Part shown: positions 33,924 to 43,206 of the stretch, piece after piece
Layout: every line of letters begins with the position of its first letter
Position numbering within the stretch: position 1 is the first letter of the stretch
From: JAADHI01 sp964451325
GTDB lineage: Bacteria; Nitrospirota; Nitrospiria; SBBL01; JAADHI01
Assembly (NCBI GenBank): GCA_964451325.1
Contig: CAYVHO010000006.1
Coordinates: 62,001-126,000 of the forward strand
Reading direction: 5' to 3'
Length of the DNA: 64,000 nucleotides
Made by a program: the position numbers and the translations under genes
Notes under the pieces: generated by a model
The model's database searches: none
The model's input: only the letters and a program-made list of their open reading frames with translations
What the model was told of the DNA's origin: nothing

Positions 33924-36005
33924 GTGTCTCGCGAATACGCATTAGATAAAACCCGGAATATTGGCATCATGGCTCATATTGATGCGGGTAAGACGACGAC
34001 GACAGAGCGTATTCTCTTTTATACGGGGGTGACGCATCGTATTGGCGAGGTTCATGAAGGTAACGCGACGATGGATTGGATGGAGCAGGAGCGTGAACGT
34101 GGCATTACCATTACTTCTGCCGCAACGACCTGTATCTGGAAGGATCATCGTATTAATATTATTGATACACCAGGGCATGTTGATTTTACCATTGAGGTAG
34201 AGCGTTCCCTCCGTGTCTTAGATGGGGCCGTTGCCGTTTTTGATTCTGTTCAGGGTGTGGAACCTCAGTCTGAGACGGTTTGGCGCCAAGCGGATCGTTA
34301 TCACGTTCCGCGTATTGCTTTTATGAATAAGATGGATCGCATGGGTGCTGATTTCTATGCGGGTGTTCAGACCATGGTTGATCGTCTGGGTACCGTGCCT
34401 GTTCCGGTTCAAATTCCAATTGGAAAAGAAGCTGAATTTCGGGGTTCGGTTGATCTTATTGGAATGAAGGGGATTTTTTTTGATGATGAAACCCTGGGCG
34501 CTAAATTTATCATTGGTGATATTCCTGATGATCTGCAAGGCATCGCAGAAGAGTATCGCAATAAGTTGATCGAAGTGGTTGCTGATTACGATGATGCCTT
34601 AATGGGGAAATATCTTGAGGGCCTTCCCGTTTCTTCTGGGGAAATTATCTCAGCCTTGCGGAAGGGCACACTTGCTCTGGAGATTGTTCCCGTTCTCTGT
34701 GGTTCTGCTTTTAAAAATAAGGGCGTTCAGCTCTTGATTGATGGCATTATCGATTTTTTGCCCGCTCCAACAGATATTCCCTCAGTCAAGGGGGTTGATT
34801 GCAAAACTGGAAATGACATAGAGCGAAGTGCAACCGATGAAGAGGATTTCTCTGCACTTGCTTTTAAAATCATGACCGATTCTTTTGTCGGGCAGTTGAC
34901 TTTTTTCCGGGTCTATTCGGGTGTTCTTAAGGCGGGGTCTTATGTCTATAATTCGACAAAGGGTTCTAAGGAGCGTGTTGGTCGAATCTTAAAGATGCAC
35001 GCGGATAAGCGAGAGGATGTTCAGGAGGTTCGCACCGGAGACATTGCTGCTGCAGTGGGTTTAAAGGGCACAAAAACAGGTGATACCTTGTGTGAGGAGA
35101 AAAATCCTGTGCTCTTGGAGGTCATGACCTTTCCCGAGCCTGTTATTTCCCTGGCCATTGAGCCAAAGACCAAGGTGGATCAGGAAAAGCTGGGGCTTTC
35201 GCTTCAGAAGCTTTGTCATGAAGATCCTTCCTTGCGTGTTTCGTCAGACGAAGAAACCATGCAGACCATTATTTCGGGCATGGGGGAGTTACATCTTGAA
35301 ATCATTGTTGATCGTCTGAAGCGTGAGTTTAAGGTGGATGCCAATGTCGGTAAGCCGCAGGTTGCTTATCGAGAAACCATCCAGGCTGGGGCTGAAGCCG
35401 AAGGAAAGTATATTCGTCAGACAGGTGGACGTGGGCAATATGGTCATTGTTGGTTAAAGGTTGAGCCCCAGGAAGAAGACAAAGAATTTGAGTTCGTAAA
35501 CAGTATTGTTGGTGGTTCAATTCCTCGGGAGTTTATTGCGCCGATTGAAAAGGGCGTGCGAGAGGCAACCACTTCTGGCGTTGTGGCGGGTTACCAAATG
35601 ATTAATCTGAAAGTGACACTTTATGATGGATCCTTTCATGATGTGGACTCATCGGAAACCGCATTTAAGATTGCGGGTTCTATGGCCTTTAAGTCAGCCA
35701 CAAAAAAAGCCGATCCTGTTTTATTAGAGCCCATTATGGATTTGGAGGTTGTTGTTCCTGAGGAGTACATGGGCGATGTTATCGGTCGATTGAGTGCCAA
35801 GCGTGGAAAGATTTTGGGTATGACGATGCGAGGGGGTGCACAAGTCATTTCTTCATTGGTTCCTCTTGCAGAAATGTTTGGTTATGCGACAGACTTGCGC
35901 TCTATGACACAGGGGCGTGGTGTGTTTACGATGCAATTTTTGAAATATGGTGTCGTTCCTAAGGTGATTTCAGATGAAATTATTGCTAAAAACCAAGGAG
36001 CTTAG
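33924..36005 (+). CDS. fusA: Elongation factor G
   Basis: EF-G moves tRNA and mRNA through the ribosome after peptide bond formation. The 693-residue protein has the GTPase motifs AHIDAGKTTTTERI, RGITI, DTPGHVDF and NKMD, followed by domains II-V (GGRGQYGHC and GEMFGYATDLRS-like segments). The start is GTG 33924, with AAGGAAG upstream. It lies 89 bases after rpsG. Confidence 0.97.
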   Translation: MSREYALDKTRNIGIMAHIDAGKTTTTERILFYTGVTHRIGEVHEGNATMDWMEQERERGITITSAATTCIWKDHRINIIDTPGHVDFTIEVERSLRVLDGAVAVFDSVQGVEPQSETVWRQADRYHVPRIAFMNKMDRMGADFYAGVQTMVDRLGTVPVPVQIPIGKEAEFRGSVDLIGMKGIFFDDETLGAKFIIGDIPDDLQGIAEEYRNKLIEVVADYDDALMGKYLEGLPVSSGEIISALRKGTLALEIVPVLCGSAFKNKGVQLLIDGIIDFLPAPTDIPSVKGVDCKTGNDIERSATDEEDFSALAFKIMTDSFVGQLTFFRVYSGVLKAGSYVYNSTKGSKERVGRILKMHADKREDVQEVRTGDIAAAVGLKGTKTGDTLCEEKNPVLLEVMTFPEPVISLAIEPKTKVDQEKLGLSLQKLCHEDPSLRVSSDEETMQTIISGMGELHLEIIVDRLKREFKVDANVGKPQVAYRETIQAGAEAEGKYIRQTGGRGQYGHCWLKVEPQEEDKEFEFVNSIVGGSIPREFIAPIEKGVREATTSGVVAGYQMINLKVTLYDGSFHDVDSSETAFKIAGSMAFKSATKKADPVLLEPIMDLEVVVPEEYMGDVIGRLSAKRGKILGMTMRGGAQVISSLVPLAEMFGYATDLRSMTQGRGVFTMQFLKYGVVPKVISDEIIAKNQGA

Positions 36006-36069
36006 TTTCACTTTTAATTTTTAGTTGATAACAATCAACTTATTTTTTTGTATTAGAGCGTAGAATTCG

Positions 36070-37278
36070 GAGGAGATAGAGATGGGTAAGGCGAAGTTTG
36101 AGCGGACAAAGCCGCATGTGAATATAGGGACAATTGGTCACGTGGATCACGGGAAGACGACCTTGACCTCTGCAATTACAAAAGTTCTGGCCGAAAAAGG
36201 CTCAGCCGAATATCTTGCCTACGACTCCATTGATCGAGCACCTGAAGAGCGGGAACGTGGTATCACCATCGCCATCGCGCATGTCGAATACGAAACCGAA
36301 AAAAGACACTATGCCCATGTGGATTGCCCCGGTCATGCCGACTACGTCAAAAACATGATTACTGGCGCTGCACAGATGGACGGCGCAATCTTAGTCGTCT
36401 CCGCCGCAGATGGCCCCATGCCGCAAACACGGGAACACATTCTACTCGCGCGTCAGGTTGGCGTGCCTTTCATCGTGGTCTATCTCAACAAAGCCGATCA
36501 GGTCGATGATGAAGAACTACTCGAACTCGTTGAATTAGAAGTTCGAGAGCTGCTTTCAAAATATGATTTTCCAGGAGATGACATCCCCTTGGTCGTGGGT
36601 TCTGCCTTAAAAGCCTGCGAAGGCGATAGCGGCCCCATGGGAGGAGAATCCATCTTAAAACTCATGGATGCCATCGACGAATACATCCCCACGCCGAAGC
36701 GTGAAATAGACAAACCCTTTATCATGCCTATAGAAGACGTCTTTTCTATTTCAGGTCGTGGCACCGTCGTGACCGGTCGTATCGAAAAAGGCGTTTGTAA
36801 GGTGGGTGACGAAATTGAAATTGTTGGCGTTACCGAAACCCAGAAAACAGTCGTTACCGGTGTAGAAATGTTTCGCAAGATCTTAGATCGTGGCGAAGCC
36901 GGAGACAATGTCGGCGTCTTAATTCGTGGCACCAAACGAGAAGAAGTGCAGCGTGGCATGGTCCTGTCGAAACCGGGCAGCATTACCCCGCACACCGTAT
37001 TTAAGGCCGAAGCCTATATCCTGACCAAAGAAGAAGGGGGTCGTCATACCCCGTTTTTTAATGGCTATCGTCCGCAGTTTTATTTGAGAACCACCGACGT
37101 CACCGGTATTGCGAAATTGAACGAAGGTGTTGAAATGGTCATGCCTGGAGACAACGCCGCGATGGAAGTTGAGTTGATTATGCCGATCGCCATGGACGTC
37201 GGATTGCGTTTTGCAATTCGAGAAGGCGGTCGAACGGTCGGCGCTGGTGTCATCACAGAAATTATTAAGTAATTTACG
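36070..37278 (+). repeat. tuf repeat, copy B (nearly identical to 19950-21158)
   Basis: The identity runs from one base before AGGAG to eight bases past the stop. The three differences are synonymous (GCG/GCA, GCC/GCT, GGC/GGT) and all lie in the last 65 bases of the gene. Confidence 0.93.
36082..37272 (+). CDS. tuf: Elongation factor Tu (copy B)
   Basis: This encodes the same 396-residue EF-Tu as the gene at 19962, with the same ribosome site AGGAG. It is the tufA-type copy, between fusA and rpsJ, as in the classical str-S10 arrangement. The codon use differs from fusA just upstream, which prefers T-ending codons. The near identity of the two copies points to recent gene conversion. Confidence 0.98.
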   Translation: MGKAKFERTKPHVNIGTIGHVDHGKTTLTSAITKVLAEKGSAEYLAYDSIDRAPEERERGITIAIAHVEYETEKRHYAHVDCPGHADYVKNMITGAAQMDGAILVVSAADGPMPQTREHILLARQVGVPFIVVYLNKADQVDDEELLELVELEVRELLSKYDFPGDDIPLVVGSALKACEGDSGPMGGESILKLMDAIDEYIPTPKREIDKPFIMPIEDVFSISGRGTVVTGRIEKGVCKVGDEIEIVGVTETQKTVVTGVEMFRKILDRGEAGDNVGVLIRGTKREEVQRGMVLSKPGSITPHTVFKAEAYILTKEEGGRHTPFFNGYRPQFYLRTTDVTGIAKLNEGVEMVMPGDNAAMEVELIMPIAMDVGLRFAIREGGRTVGAGVITEIIK

Positions 37279-37311
37279 TTTTACCTTAAGGCTTAAGAAG
37301 AGGCAAACACA

Positions 37312-37617
37312 GTGAGTCAGAAGATTCGAATTAGATTAAAGTGTTACGATTTTCGTGTATTAGACCAGTCGGTAGCTGAGATTGTCGATACCGTGACACG
37401 TACTGGGGCGAAGGTTTCCGGTCCCATTCCTTTGCCAACAAAAATTAATAAATACACGGTGCTTCGGTCTCCGCATGTGGATAAAAAGTCTCGAGAGCAG
37501 TTTGAGATCCGAACACATAAACGCCTGATTGACATATTAGAGCCGACACCTGAAACAGTGGATGCTTTGATGAAGCTTAACTTGTCGGCGGGTGTCAATG
37601 TCGAAATTAAAACCTAA
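37312..37617 (+). CDS. rpsJ: 30S ribosomal protein S10
   Basis: S10 is a 30S head protein that also joins NusB in antitermination. The 101-residue protein has the conserved SQKIRIRLK start, VSGPIPLPTK and SREQFEIRTHKRLIDI. The start is GTG 37312. It is the first gene of the S10 group, 39 bases after tuf. No separate promoter is clear. Confidence 0.97.
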   Translation: MSQKIRIRLKCYDFRVLDQSVAEIVDTVTRTGAKVSGPIPLPTKINKYTVLRSPHVDKKSREQFEIRTHKRLIDILEPTPETVDALMKLNLSAGVNVEIKT

Positions 37618-37626
37618 GGCTGTCTG

Positions 37627-38259
37627 ATGATTGATGGATTGATTGGATATAAATTAGGCATGACTCAAGTCTTTGTGGATGGGAAGGGGCTCGTTCCTGT
37701 TACCGTTTTAGAGGTAGGGCCTTGTAAGGTGGTGCAGCTAAAGACATTAGAAAAAGACGGATATGAGTCTGCCCAGATTTCATTTAAAGAAGTGAAGCCT
37801 CATCGTTCGAATAAACCCACGCTTGGGCATTTTAAGCGCGCAGCACTTCCTCCGAGTCGTATGCTGAGGGAGTTTAAGGGCGGCAAAGATCTTTCCTGTG
37901 GTCAAGTGCTTACTGCTGATCTTTTTCGTGAAGGGCAGTTTGTTGATGTCACGGGAACTTCAAGGGGCAAAGGTTTTCAGGGGGTTATAAAACGTCATAA
38001 TTATAGTGGCGGGCGTGCAACGCATGGCTCTCGTTTTCATCGTGCACCGGGATCTATTGGGCAGAGTGCCTATCCCTCTCATGTTTTTAAAAACAAGGGG
38101 ATGCCGGGGCAAATGGGAGACAAACAAGTGACAACGCAGGGACTTGAAGTTGTGAGTGTGCGTCCTGAGGAGAACTTGATTCTTGTCAAAGGTGCAGTTC
38201 CTGGTGGAAAACAGGGGATGGTCCTTGTTCGTAAGTCAGTTAAAGGTCGCTCGAATTAG
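37627..38259 (+). CDS. rplC: 50S ribosomal protein L3
   Basis: L3 is an early assembly protein near the peptidyl transferase centre. The 210-residue protein has IGYKLGMTQVF at the N-terminus and the loop segment HGSRFHRAPGSIGQ with FKNKGMPGQMG. It lies nine bases after rpsJ. Confidence 0.97.
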   Translation: MIDGLIGYKLGMTQVFVDGKGLVPVTVLEVGPCKVVQLKTLEKDGYESAQISFKEVKPHRSNKPTLGHFKRAALPPSRMLREFKGGKDLSCGQVLTADLFREGQFVDVTGTSRGKGFQGVIKRHNYSGGRATHGSRFHRAPGSIGQSAYPSHVFKNKGMPGQMGDKQVTTQGLEVVSVRPEENLILVKGAVPGGKQGMVLVRKSVKGRSN

Positions 38260-38276
38260 GGAAAACGGTTTTAAAG

Positions 38277-38906
38277 ATGCTTGAAGTAGACGTAAAAAAT
38301 AGTCATAACGAAAAAACAGGGACTGTGACGCTTGATGCACAGGTTTTTGGTGCTCCTGTTCTTCCTGAGCTCTTGCATGAAGTGGTTCAAATGCAGCGGG
38401 CTTCAATGCGTCAGGGGACAGCCTCGACAAAAACAAAGGGTTTGGTGCGTGGTGGCGGTAAAAAACCCTGGCGTCAGAAGGGCACAGGACGTGCTCGGGC
38501 GGGTTCGACTCGTTCTCCAATATGGCGTGGGGGTGGAGTAACTTTTGGTCCGAGACCCAGAAGTTATGCCTACTCCATTCCAAAAAAGAAAGCCCGTAAG
38601 GCGCTTTTTTCTGCCCTGTCTTGCAAAGTGGCAGAGGATGCACTTGTTGTTTTAGAGGAGTGGAGCTTTTCTGAAGTGAAAACGCGGGCCATGGTGCGTT
38701 TAATGGAAAAATTGTCTCTTTCGGGTCGTGTTTTAATCGCGGTGAGTCAAAAAGACGATGACCTTGTTCGCATGAGTGGCAATATTCCAAACGTCAAACT
38801 CATTGAAATCAGAAATTTAAATGTCTATTCTCTCCTTCTGAATGAAACCCTGCTGATTACGCAGAGAGATGTGGCGCGTCTGGTTGAAACCTGGGGGAAA
38901 TCATGA
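38277..38906 (+). CDS. rplD: 50S ribosomal protein L4
   Basis: L4 lines the peptide exit tunnel and in E. coli controls the S10 operon. The 209-residue protein has the tunnel loop KPWRQKGTGRARAGSTRSP followed by WRGGGVTFGP. It overlaps rplW by four bases (ATGA), a sign of coupled translation. Confidence 0.97.
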   Translation: MLEVDVKNSHNEKTGTVTLDAQVFGAPVLPELLHEVVQMQRASMRQGTASTKTKGLVRGGGKKPWRQKGTGRARAGSTRSPIWRGGGVTFGPRPRSYAYSIPKKKARKALFSALSCKVAEDALVVLEEWSFSEVKTRAMVRLMEKLSLSGRVLIAVSQKDDDLVRMSGNIPNVKLIEIRNLNVYSLLLNETLLITQRDVARLVETWGKS

Positions 38907-39187
38907 GTCCTTACGATTTAATTATTCGCCCTTTGGTGACGGAAAAAAGTACTGCGCTTCGGGAACAAGGGAATAAAGTGTGTTTTGTGGTGGATCAAAG
39001 GGCCAATCGAAGCATGATTAAATCTGCGGTTGAAGAGACCTTGAACGTGAAGGTTGAAAAAGTTCACGTACTCAACATGATCGGAAAAACAAAACGCTTG
39101 AATCGTTTTGAAGGAAAACGCCCCGATTGGAAAAAGGCGATTGTGACCCTCAAAGCGGGTGAAAAACTCGATTTGTTTGAAGGTTAG
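38903..39187 (+). CDS. rplW: 50S ribosomal protein L23
   Basis: L23 sits at the tunnel exit, where trigger factor and SRP dock. The 94-residue protein has IIRPLVTEKST at the start and NRFEGKRPDWKKAIVTL near the end. Its start overlaps the rplD stop. A 51-base gap precedes rplB. Confidence 0.96.
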   Translation: MSPYDLIIRPLVTEKSTALREQGNKVCFVVDQRANRSMIKSAVEETLNVKVEKVHVLNMIGKTKRLNRFEGKRPDWKKAIVTLKAGEKLDLFEG

Positions 39188-39238
39188 CCTCTTAAGTTCA
39201 ATGATTAAAACATTATTTCGAGTAGGACAAGGATAGAT

Positions 39239-40066
39239 ATGGCAACGAAGCAGCATAAACCAACTTCACCGGGTCGAAGAGCCGCCTCTGGGTCGACATT
39301 TGAGGAGATTACAAAAAGCAAGCCTGAAAAATCTCTTCTAACCGCTTTGCATTCTACGGGTGGAAGAAATAATCGCGGACGTATGACCAGTCGTCATCGT
39401 GGCGGAGGGCATAAACGTGCGTATCGTGTCATTGATTTTAAACGTCAGAAATTCGATATTCCGGCTAAGGTCGCGGCGATTGAGTATGATCCCAATCGTT
39501 CCGCTCGAATTGCCCTTCTCTTTTATGTTGATGGTGAAAAACGTTATATTATTGCGCCCGATAAGCTTGAGGTGGGCGATGAAATATCCTCTGGTGCCAA
39601 AGCTGAAATTCGCATTGGTTGCGCCCTGCCTTTAATCAATATTCCGCTTGGAAGTGCGATTCATAATGTTGAGTTGAAAAAGGGAAAAGGGGGGCAACTT
39701 GCACGAAGTGCGGGTGCTTCTGCTCAACTGATGGCAAAAGAAGGGGATTATGCACATGTGCGTTTGACCTCGGGTGAAGTTCGTATTATTCGCTCGGAAT
39801 GTTTGGCGACCATTGGGCAGGTTGGCAATATCGATCACGAAAATATTTCCTTGGGAAAAGCAGGCAGAAATCGTTGGAAAGGCCGAAGACCTCATGTTCG
39901 GGGTGTCGCGATGAATCCCGTGGATCATCCTCATGGCGGTGGTGAAGGTAAGGCAGGGGGAGGTAATCCGCATCCTGTTTCTCCTTGGGGCCAGTTGGCG
40001 AAGGGCTTTAAGACACGTAAAAGACATGAGTCTGATCGTTACATTGTTAAGAAACGAAAAAAATAA
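39239..40066 (+). CDS. rplB: 50S ribosomal protein L2
   Basis: L2 is needed for subunit joining and peptidyl transfer. The 275-residue protein has GGRNNRGRMTSRHRGGGHKR at the N-terminal side and the conserved GVAMNPVDHPHGGGEG near the C-terminus, including the invariant histidine. Confidence 0.98.
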   Translation: MATKQHKPTSPGRRAASGSTFEEITKSKPEKSLLTALHSTGGRNNRGRMTSRHRGGGHKRAYRVIDFKRQKFDIPAKVAAIEYDPNRSARIALLFYVDGEKRYIIAPDKLEVGDEISSGAKAEIRIGCALPLINIPLGSAIHNVELKKGKGGQLARSAGASAQLMAKEGDYAHVRLTSGEVRIIRSECLATIGQVGNIDHENISLGKAGRNRWKGRRPHVRGVAMNPVDHPHGGGEGKAGGGNPHPVSPWGQLAKGFKTRKRHESDRYIVKKRKK

Positions 40067-40110
40067 TAAGGACGTATTGCTGACATTGAGTCGGCTGCAC
40101 GAGGGAAAAT

Positions 40111-40398
40111 ATGCCAAGATCAATTAAAAAAGGGCCTTTTGTTGACGATCATCTTATGAAGAAGGTGAGCAGGATGAATGCCTCTAATGACATGAAGATC
40201 ATCAAAACTTGGTCTCGGCGTTCAACGATATTGCCTGAAATGATTGGTCATACCTTGGCCATTCACAATGGGCGGAAATTTATTCCGGTTTATGTGACGG
40301 AGAATATGGTCGGACACAAACTGGGTGAGTTTTCTCCAACCCGCCAGTTTAAGGGACATGCTGGCGGAAAAAATGAAAAATCCTCAAAGGTTAGGTAG
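40111..40398 (+). CDS. rpsS: 30S ribosomal protein S19
   Basis: S19 is a 30S head protein paired with S13. The 95-residue protein has the family core TWSRRSTILPEMIGHTLAIH, then NGRKFIPVYVTENMVGHKLGEF. It starts MPRSIKKGPFVDDHL, as expected. Confidence 0.97.
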   Translation: MPRSIKKGPFVDDHLMKKVSRMNASNDMKIIKTWSRRSTILPEMIGHTLAIHNGRKFIPVYVTENMVGHKLGEFSPTRQFKGHAGGKNEKSSKVR

Positions 40399-40429
40399 GT
40401 CTGGTCTTATGTCCGAAGAAGGTTTAGAG

Positions 40430-40876
40430 ATGGAAGCAAAAGCAGTATTAAGATATATCCGTGTTGCTCCGCGTAAAGCACGCATGGCGATTGACTTAAT
40501 TCGAGGGAAAAATGCTGAAGAGGCCATGACGATTTTAAAGTTTACGCCCCGGCACGCAGCAAGAGTGGTGCAGAAAGTTTTAAAGTCGGCGGTTGCCAAT
40601 GCGACTCAGAAAGACATGGGCGACGTCGATACCCTTAGGGTTTCACGGGTGTTTGTGGATCCGGGGCCTTCGATGAAGCGCGTTCTGCCGCGGGCGATGG
40701 GGAGGGCCAATACCATCCTTAAAAGAACCAGTCACATTACGGTTGTTATTGGGCCTGAATCGGGAAAAATTAAACCTGTACGGCGTTCGGTACCCCTTGA
40801 AGGGAAATCCAAGCCTGTGAATAAAAAGCGCGTAGAGAAAAAAGAGCCGGCTGTAAATAAAGGCGAGGGGGAATAG
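40430..40876 (+). CDS. rplV: 50S ribosomal protein L22
   Basis: L22 lines the exit tunnel next to L4. The core is standard: LRYIRVAPRKARMAIDLIRG, then RRVLPRAMGRAN-like and KRTSHITVV segments. Beyond the usual 110 residues there is a basic tail of about 35 residues rich in Lys and Glu. ATG 40430 with AAGG upstream gives MEAKAVLRY, the usual beginning. An ATG at 40409 would add seven residues. Its stop overlaps the rpsC GTG by one base. Confidence 0.95.
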   Translation: MEAKAVLRYIRVAPRKARMAIDLIRGKNAEEAMTILKFTPRHAARVVQKVLKSAVANATQKDMGDVDTLRVSRVFVDPGPSMKRVLPRAMGRANTILKRTSHITVVIGPESGKIKPVRRSVPLEGKSKPVNKKRVEKKEPAVNKGEGE

Positions 40877-41550
40877 TGGGGCAAAAGGTTCATCCATATG
40901 GATTTCGTCTGGGTTATATCAAGACTTGGAAGTCTCGATGGTATGCTGAAAAGGATTATTCAAAACAGCTTCATGAAGATCTTGCCGTCCGAAAGACCGT
41001 GAAGGAAAAGCTTTATCATGCTGGAATTTCTCGTGTTGAGATTGAGCGCTCTGGTAATCAGGTTAAGGTTTCTATCCATAGCTCTCGTCCAGGGATTATT
41101 ATCGGTCGCAAGGGTGCAGAAGTTGACAAATTAAAATCAGAGCTTGAAGCGCTGACAGGGACACAGGTTTACATTAATATTAAAGAAATCAAAAAACCTG
41201 AGTTGGATGCCCAACTGGTTTCTGAAAATATTGCAAGTCAACTCGAGCGACGTGTTGCTTATCGCCGTGCCATGAAAAAGGCGGTTGCATCAACTTTAAG
41301 GCTTGGTGCGCAGGGCATTAAAGTACATTGTTCCGGTCGTCTTGGGGGGACTGAAATTGCCCGGGCTGAGTGGTATCGTGAGGGACGTGTTCCCCTCCAT
41401 ACTTTGCGTGCCGATATTGATTACGGTCAAGCGGAGTCCATGACGACAATGGGGCGTATCGGGGTCAAAGTCTGGATTTATCATGGTGAAGTGCTTCCAG
41501 GAGTAGATCAGGAACAGCAGCGTGGTAGCGCTGGTGGCTGGAGGAGTTAA
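40876..41550 (+). CDS. rpsC: 30S ribosomal protein S3
   Basis: S3 forms the mRNA entry tunnel of the 30S subunit. The 224-residue protein starts GQKVHPYGFRLGYIKTW, has the KH-type segment RPGIIIGRKGAEVDKL and the C-terminal domain with SGRLGGTEIARAEW. The start is GTG, overlapping the rplV stop by one base. Its own stop overlaps the rplP start (TAATG). Confidence 0.97.
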   Translation: MGQKVHPYGFRLGYIKTWKSRWYAEKDYSKQLHEDLAVRKTVKEKLYHAGISRVEIERSGNQVKVSIHSSRPGIIIGRKGAEVDKLKSELEALTGTQVYINIKEIKKPELDAQLVSENIASQLERRVAYRRAMKKAVASTLRLGAQGIKVHCSGRLGGTEIARAEWYREGRVPLHTLRADIDYGQAESMTTMGRIGVKVWIYHGEVLPGVDQEQQRGSAGGWRS

Positions 41551-41963
41551 TGCTTTCCCCAAAAAAAGTAAAATTTAGAAAAAGAATGAAAGGTCGGATG
41601 AACGGTAAAGCTTACCGGGGTTCTGAGATTAGTTTTGGTGAGTTTGGTTTAAAAGCAATGGAGCCTTGCTGGATTACTTCAAGGCAGATTGAGGCCGCTC
41701 GAATTGCGATGACCCGTTTCATTAAGCGTGACGGGAAAATTTGGATTCGGATTTTCCCAGATAAGCCGATTACCAAAAAACCGGCAGAGACGCGGATGGG
41801 AAAAGGGAAGGGAGCTCCGGAATATTGGGTTGCGGTTGTCAAGCCAGGACGGATGCTCTATGAAATGGACGGTGTGCCTGAAGATGTTGCCAGAGAGGCG
41901 TTTCGGCTTGCAGCGCATAAGTTGCCCATTAAAACCCAGTTCGTTTCCAGAGATGGTGTTTAA
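41550..41963 (+). CDS. rplP: 50S ribosomal protein L16
   Basis: L16 lies near the A and P sites of the large subunit. The 137-residue protein has KVKFRKRMKGRMNG, the family motif RMGKGKGAPEYWVAVVKPG and REAFRLAAHKLPIKTQFV. It overlaps rpsC by one base and touches rpmC. Confidence 0.97.
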   Translation: MLSPKKVKFRKRMKGRMNGKAYRGSEISFGEFGLKAMEPCWITSRQIEAARIAMTRFIKRDGKIWIRIFPDKPITKKPAETRMGKGKGAPEYWVAVVKPGRMLYEMDGVPEDVAREAFRLAAHKLPIKTQFVSRDGV

Positions 41964-42161
41964 ATGAAACTTGATACTTTAAGGGATTTGACGGTTGAAG
42001 AGTTGCGAGATAAAGAAAAAAATATGAGAAAAGAACTCTTTAATTTGCGATTTCAGTCGGCGGTGGGTCATATTGAAAACCCCAATCGTTTTAAAGAAGT
42101 TCGTCGCGAGATTGCGCAATTACTTACCATTCTTCAGCTTAAAAAAAATGAGGCTGCATGA
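41964..42161 (+). CDS. rpmC: 50S ribosomal protein L29
   Basis: L29 is a small helical protein at the tunnel exit. The 65-residue protein has LRDLTVEELRDKEKNMRKE and LFNLRFQSAVGHIENPNR. It starts directly after the rplP stop and overlaps rpsQ by four bases. Confidence 0.96.
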   Translation: MKLDTLRDLTVEELRDKEKNMRKELFNLRFQSAVGHIENPNRFKEVRREIAQLLTILQLKKNEAA

Positions 42162-42412
42162 AAGATCGAAAAGAATATATTGGACGCGTATCGAGTAATA
42201 AAATGATGAAAACCGTCGTTGTTGCAATTGACCGGACGGTTAAACATCCGAGATATAAAAAATATCTAAAACGGACACGTCATTTAAAAGCTCATGATGA
42301 AACGAATACTTGTAATGTGGGTGATTTGGTGAAAGTCATTGAAACCCGTCCCTTAAGTGCTCAGAAGCGTTGGGTTGTGCTTGATGTGTTAAGGCGTGCC
42401 AAAGAGCTTTAA
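42158..42412 (+). CDS. rpsQ: 30S ribosomal protein S17
   Basis: S17 is an early 30S assembly protein with an OB fold. The 84-residue protein has the GRVSSNKMMKTVVVAIDRTV strand region and the ETRPLSAQKRWVV segment of the family. It overlaps the end of rpmC (ATGA). Confidence 0.96.
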   Translation: MKDRKEYIGRVSSNKMMKTVVVAIDRTVKHPRYKKYLKRTRHLKAHDETNTCNVGDLVKVIETRPLSAQKRWVVLDVLRRAKEL

Positions 42413-42435
42413 CTTAAGAAGGAGATCGCCTTTTA

Positions 42436-42804
42436 ATGGTACAAATACAAACAATGCTTGATGTTGCAGATAATTCAGGCGCAAAAAAATTGATGTGTTT
42501 TCATGTGACGGGTGGCTCACGGCGTCGTTACGCCAGTTTGGGCGATGTTGTGATTGCAACAGTTAAAGTGGCGATTCCTCAGGCAAATGTCAAAAAAGGT
42601 GATGTGGTAAAAGCTGTTATTGTGAGAACGACAAAGGAAGTGCGTCGCAGTGATGGATCCTATATTAAATTTGACCGAAATGCTGCCGTCTTAATTAACG
42701 CCTCCGGCGAACCCGTCGGTACGCGTATCTTCGGTCCAGTGGCGAGAGAGCTGCGGTGGAAGAAATATACCAAAATTATTTCTTTGGCCCCAGAAGTCGT
42801 GTAG
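42436..42804 (+). CDS. rplN: 50S ribosomal protein L14
   Basis: L14 makes a bridge between the subunits. The 122-residue protein has MVQIQTMLDVADNSGAKK, then RSDGSYIKFDRNAAVLIN and GTRIFGPVARELR, as in the family. AAGGAG lies about 12 bases upstream of the ATG. Confidence 0.97.
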   Translation: MVQIQTMLDVADNSGAKKLMCFHVTGGSRRRYASLGDVVIATVKVAIPQANVKKGDVVKAVIVRTTKEVRRSDGSYIKFDRNAAVLINASGEPVGTRIFGPVARELRWKKYTKIISLAPEVV

Positions 42805-42815
42805 AGAGGTAGATC

Positions 42816-43157
42816 GTGAAGAAGGATGCACTGAATACCCGAATCCGAAAAGGAGACCTTGTTCGAGTCATTGCAGGCAAGGAAAAAGGGAAAGAAGGCA
42901 ATGTGTTGAGTGTTTCCCCGGGAAAACAGGCCGTTTTTGTTGAAGGTCTTAATCTCTTTAAACGTGCGACAAAGGCCAGCCAAGGTAATCCTAAGGGCGG
43001 GCTTGTCGAGCGTGAAGGGCGGCTTCATCTCTCTAATGTGATGTTGCTTTGTGCCAATTGCGGGAAGTTGGCACGTATTGGTGCTAAGATTTTACCGGAT
43101 GGCGAAAAACTGAGAATTTGTCGACGCTGTGAAGAGGTACTGGACAAAAAGGCTTAA
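42816..43157 (+). CDS. rplX: 50S ribosomal protein L24
   Basis: L24 starts 50S assembly and carries a KOW motif (IRKGDLVRVIAGKEKGKEG). The 113-residue form has a C-terminal zinc-ribbon-like part with LCANCG and CRRCEE, found in several bacterial groups. The start is GTG 42816. It lies 11 bases after rplN. Confidence 0.95.
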   Translation: MKKDALNTRIRKGDLVRVIAGKEKGKEGNVLSVSPGKQAVFVEGLNLFKRATKASQGNPKGGLVEREGRLHLSNVMLLCANCGKLARIGAKILPDGEKLRICRRCEEVLDKKA

Positions 43158-43206
43158 TGTTTATTTTGAATTGCCATGAAGGGCTGTAGGGCAGGATGAC
43201 AGAATC

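Noticed and set aside
19950..37278. tuf duplication as a mobile element or composite transposon
   Set aside because: There are no terminal inverted repeats or transposase. Two tuf genes in these places are common in proteobacteria.
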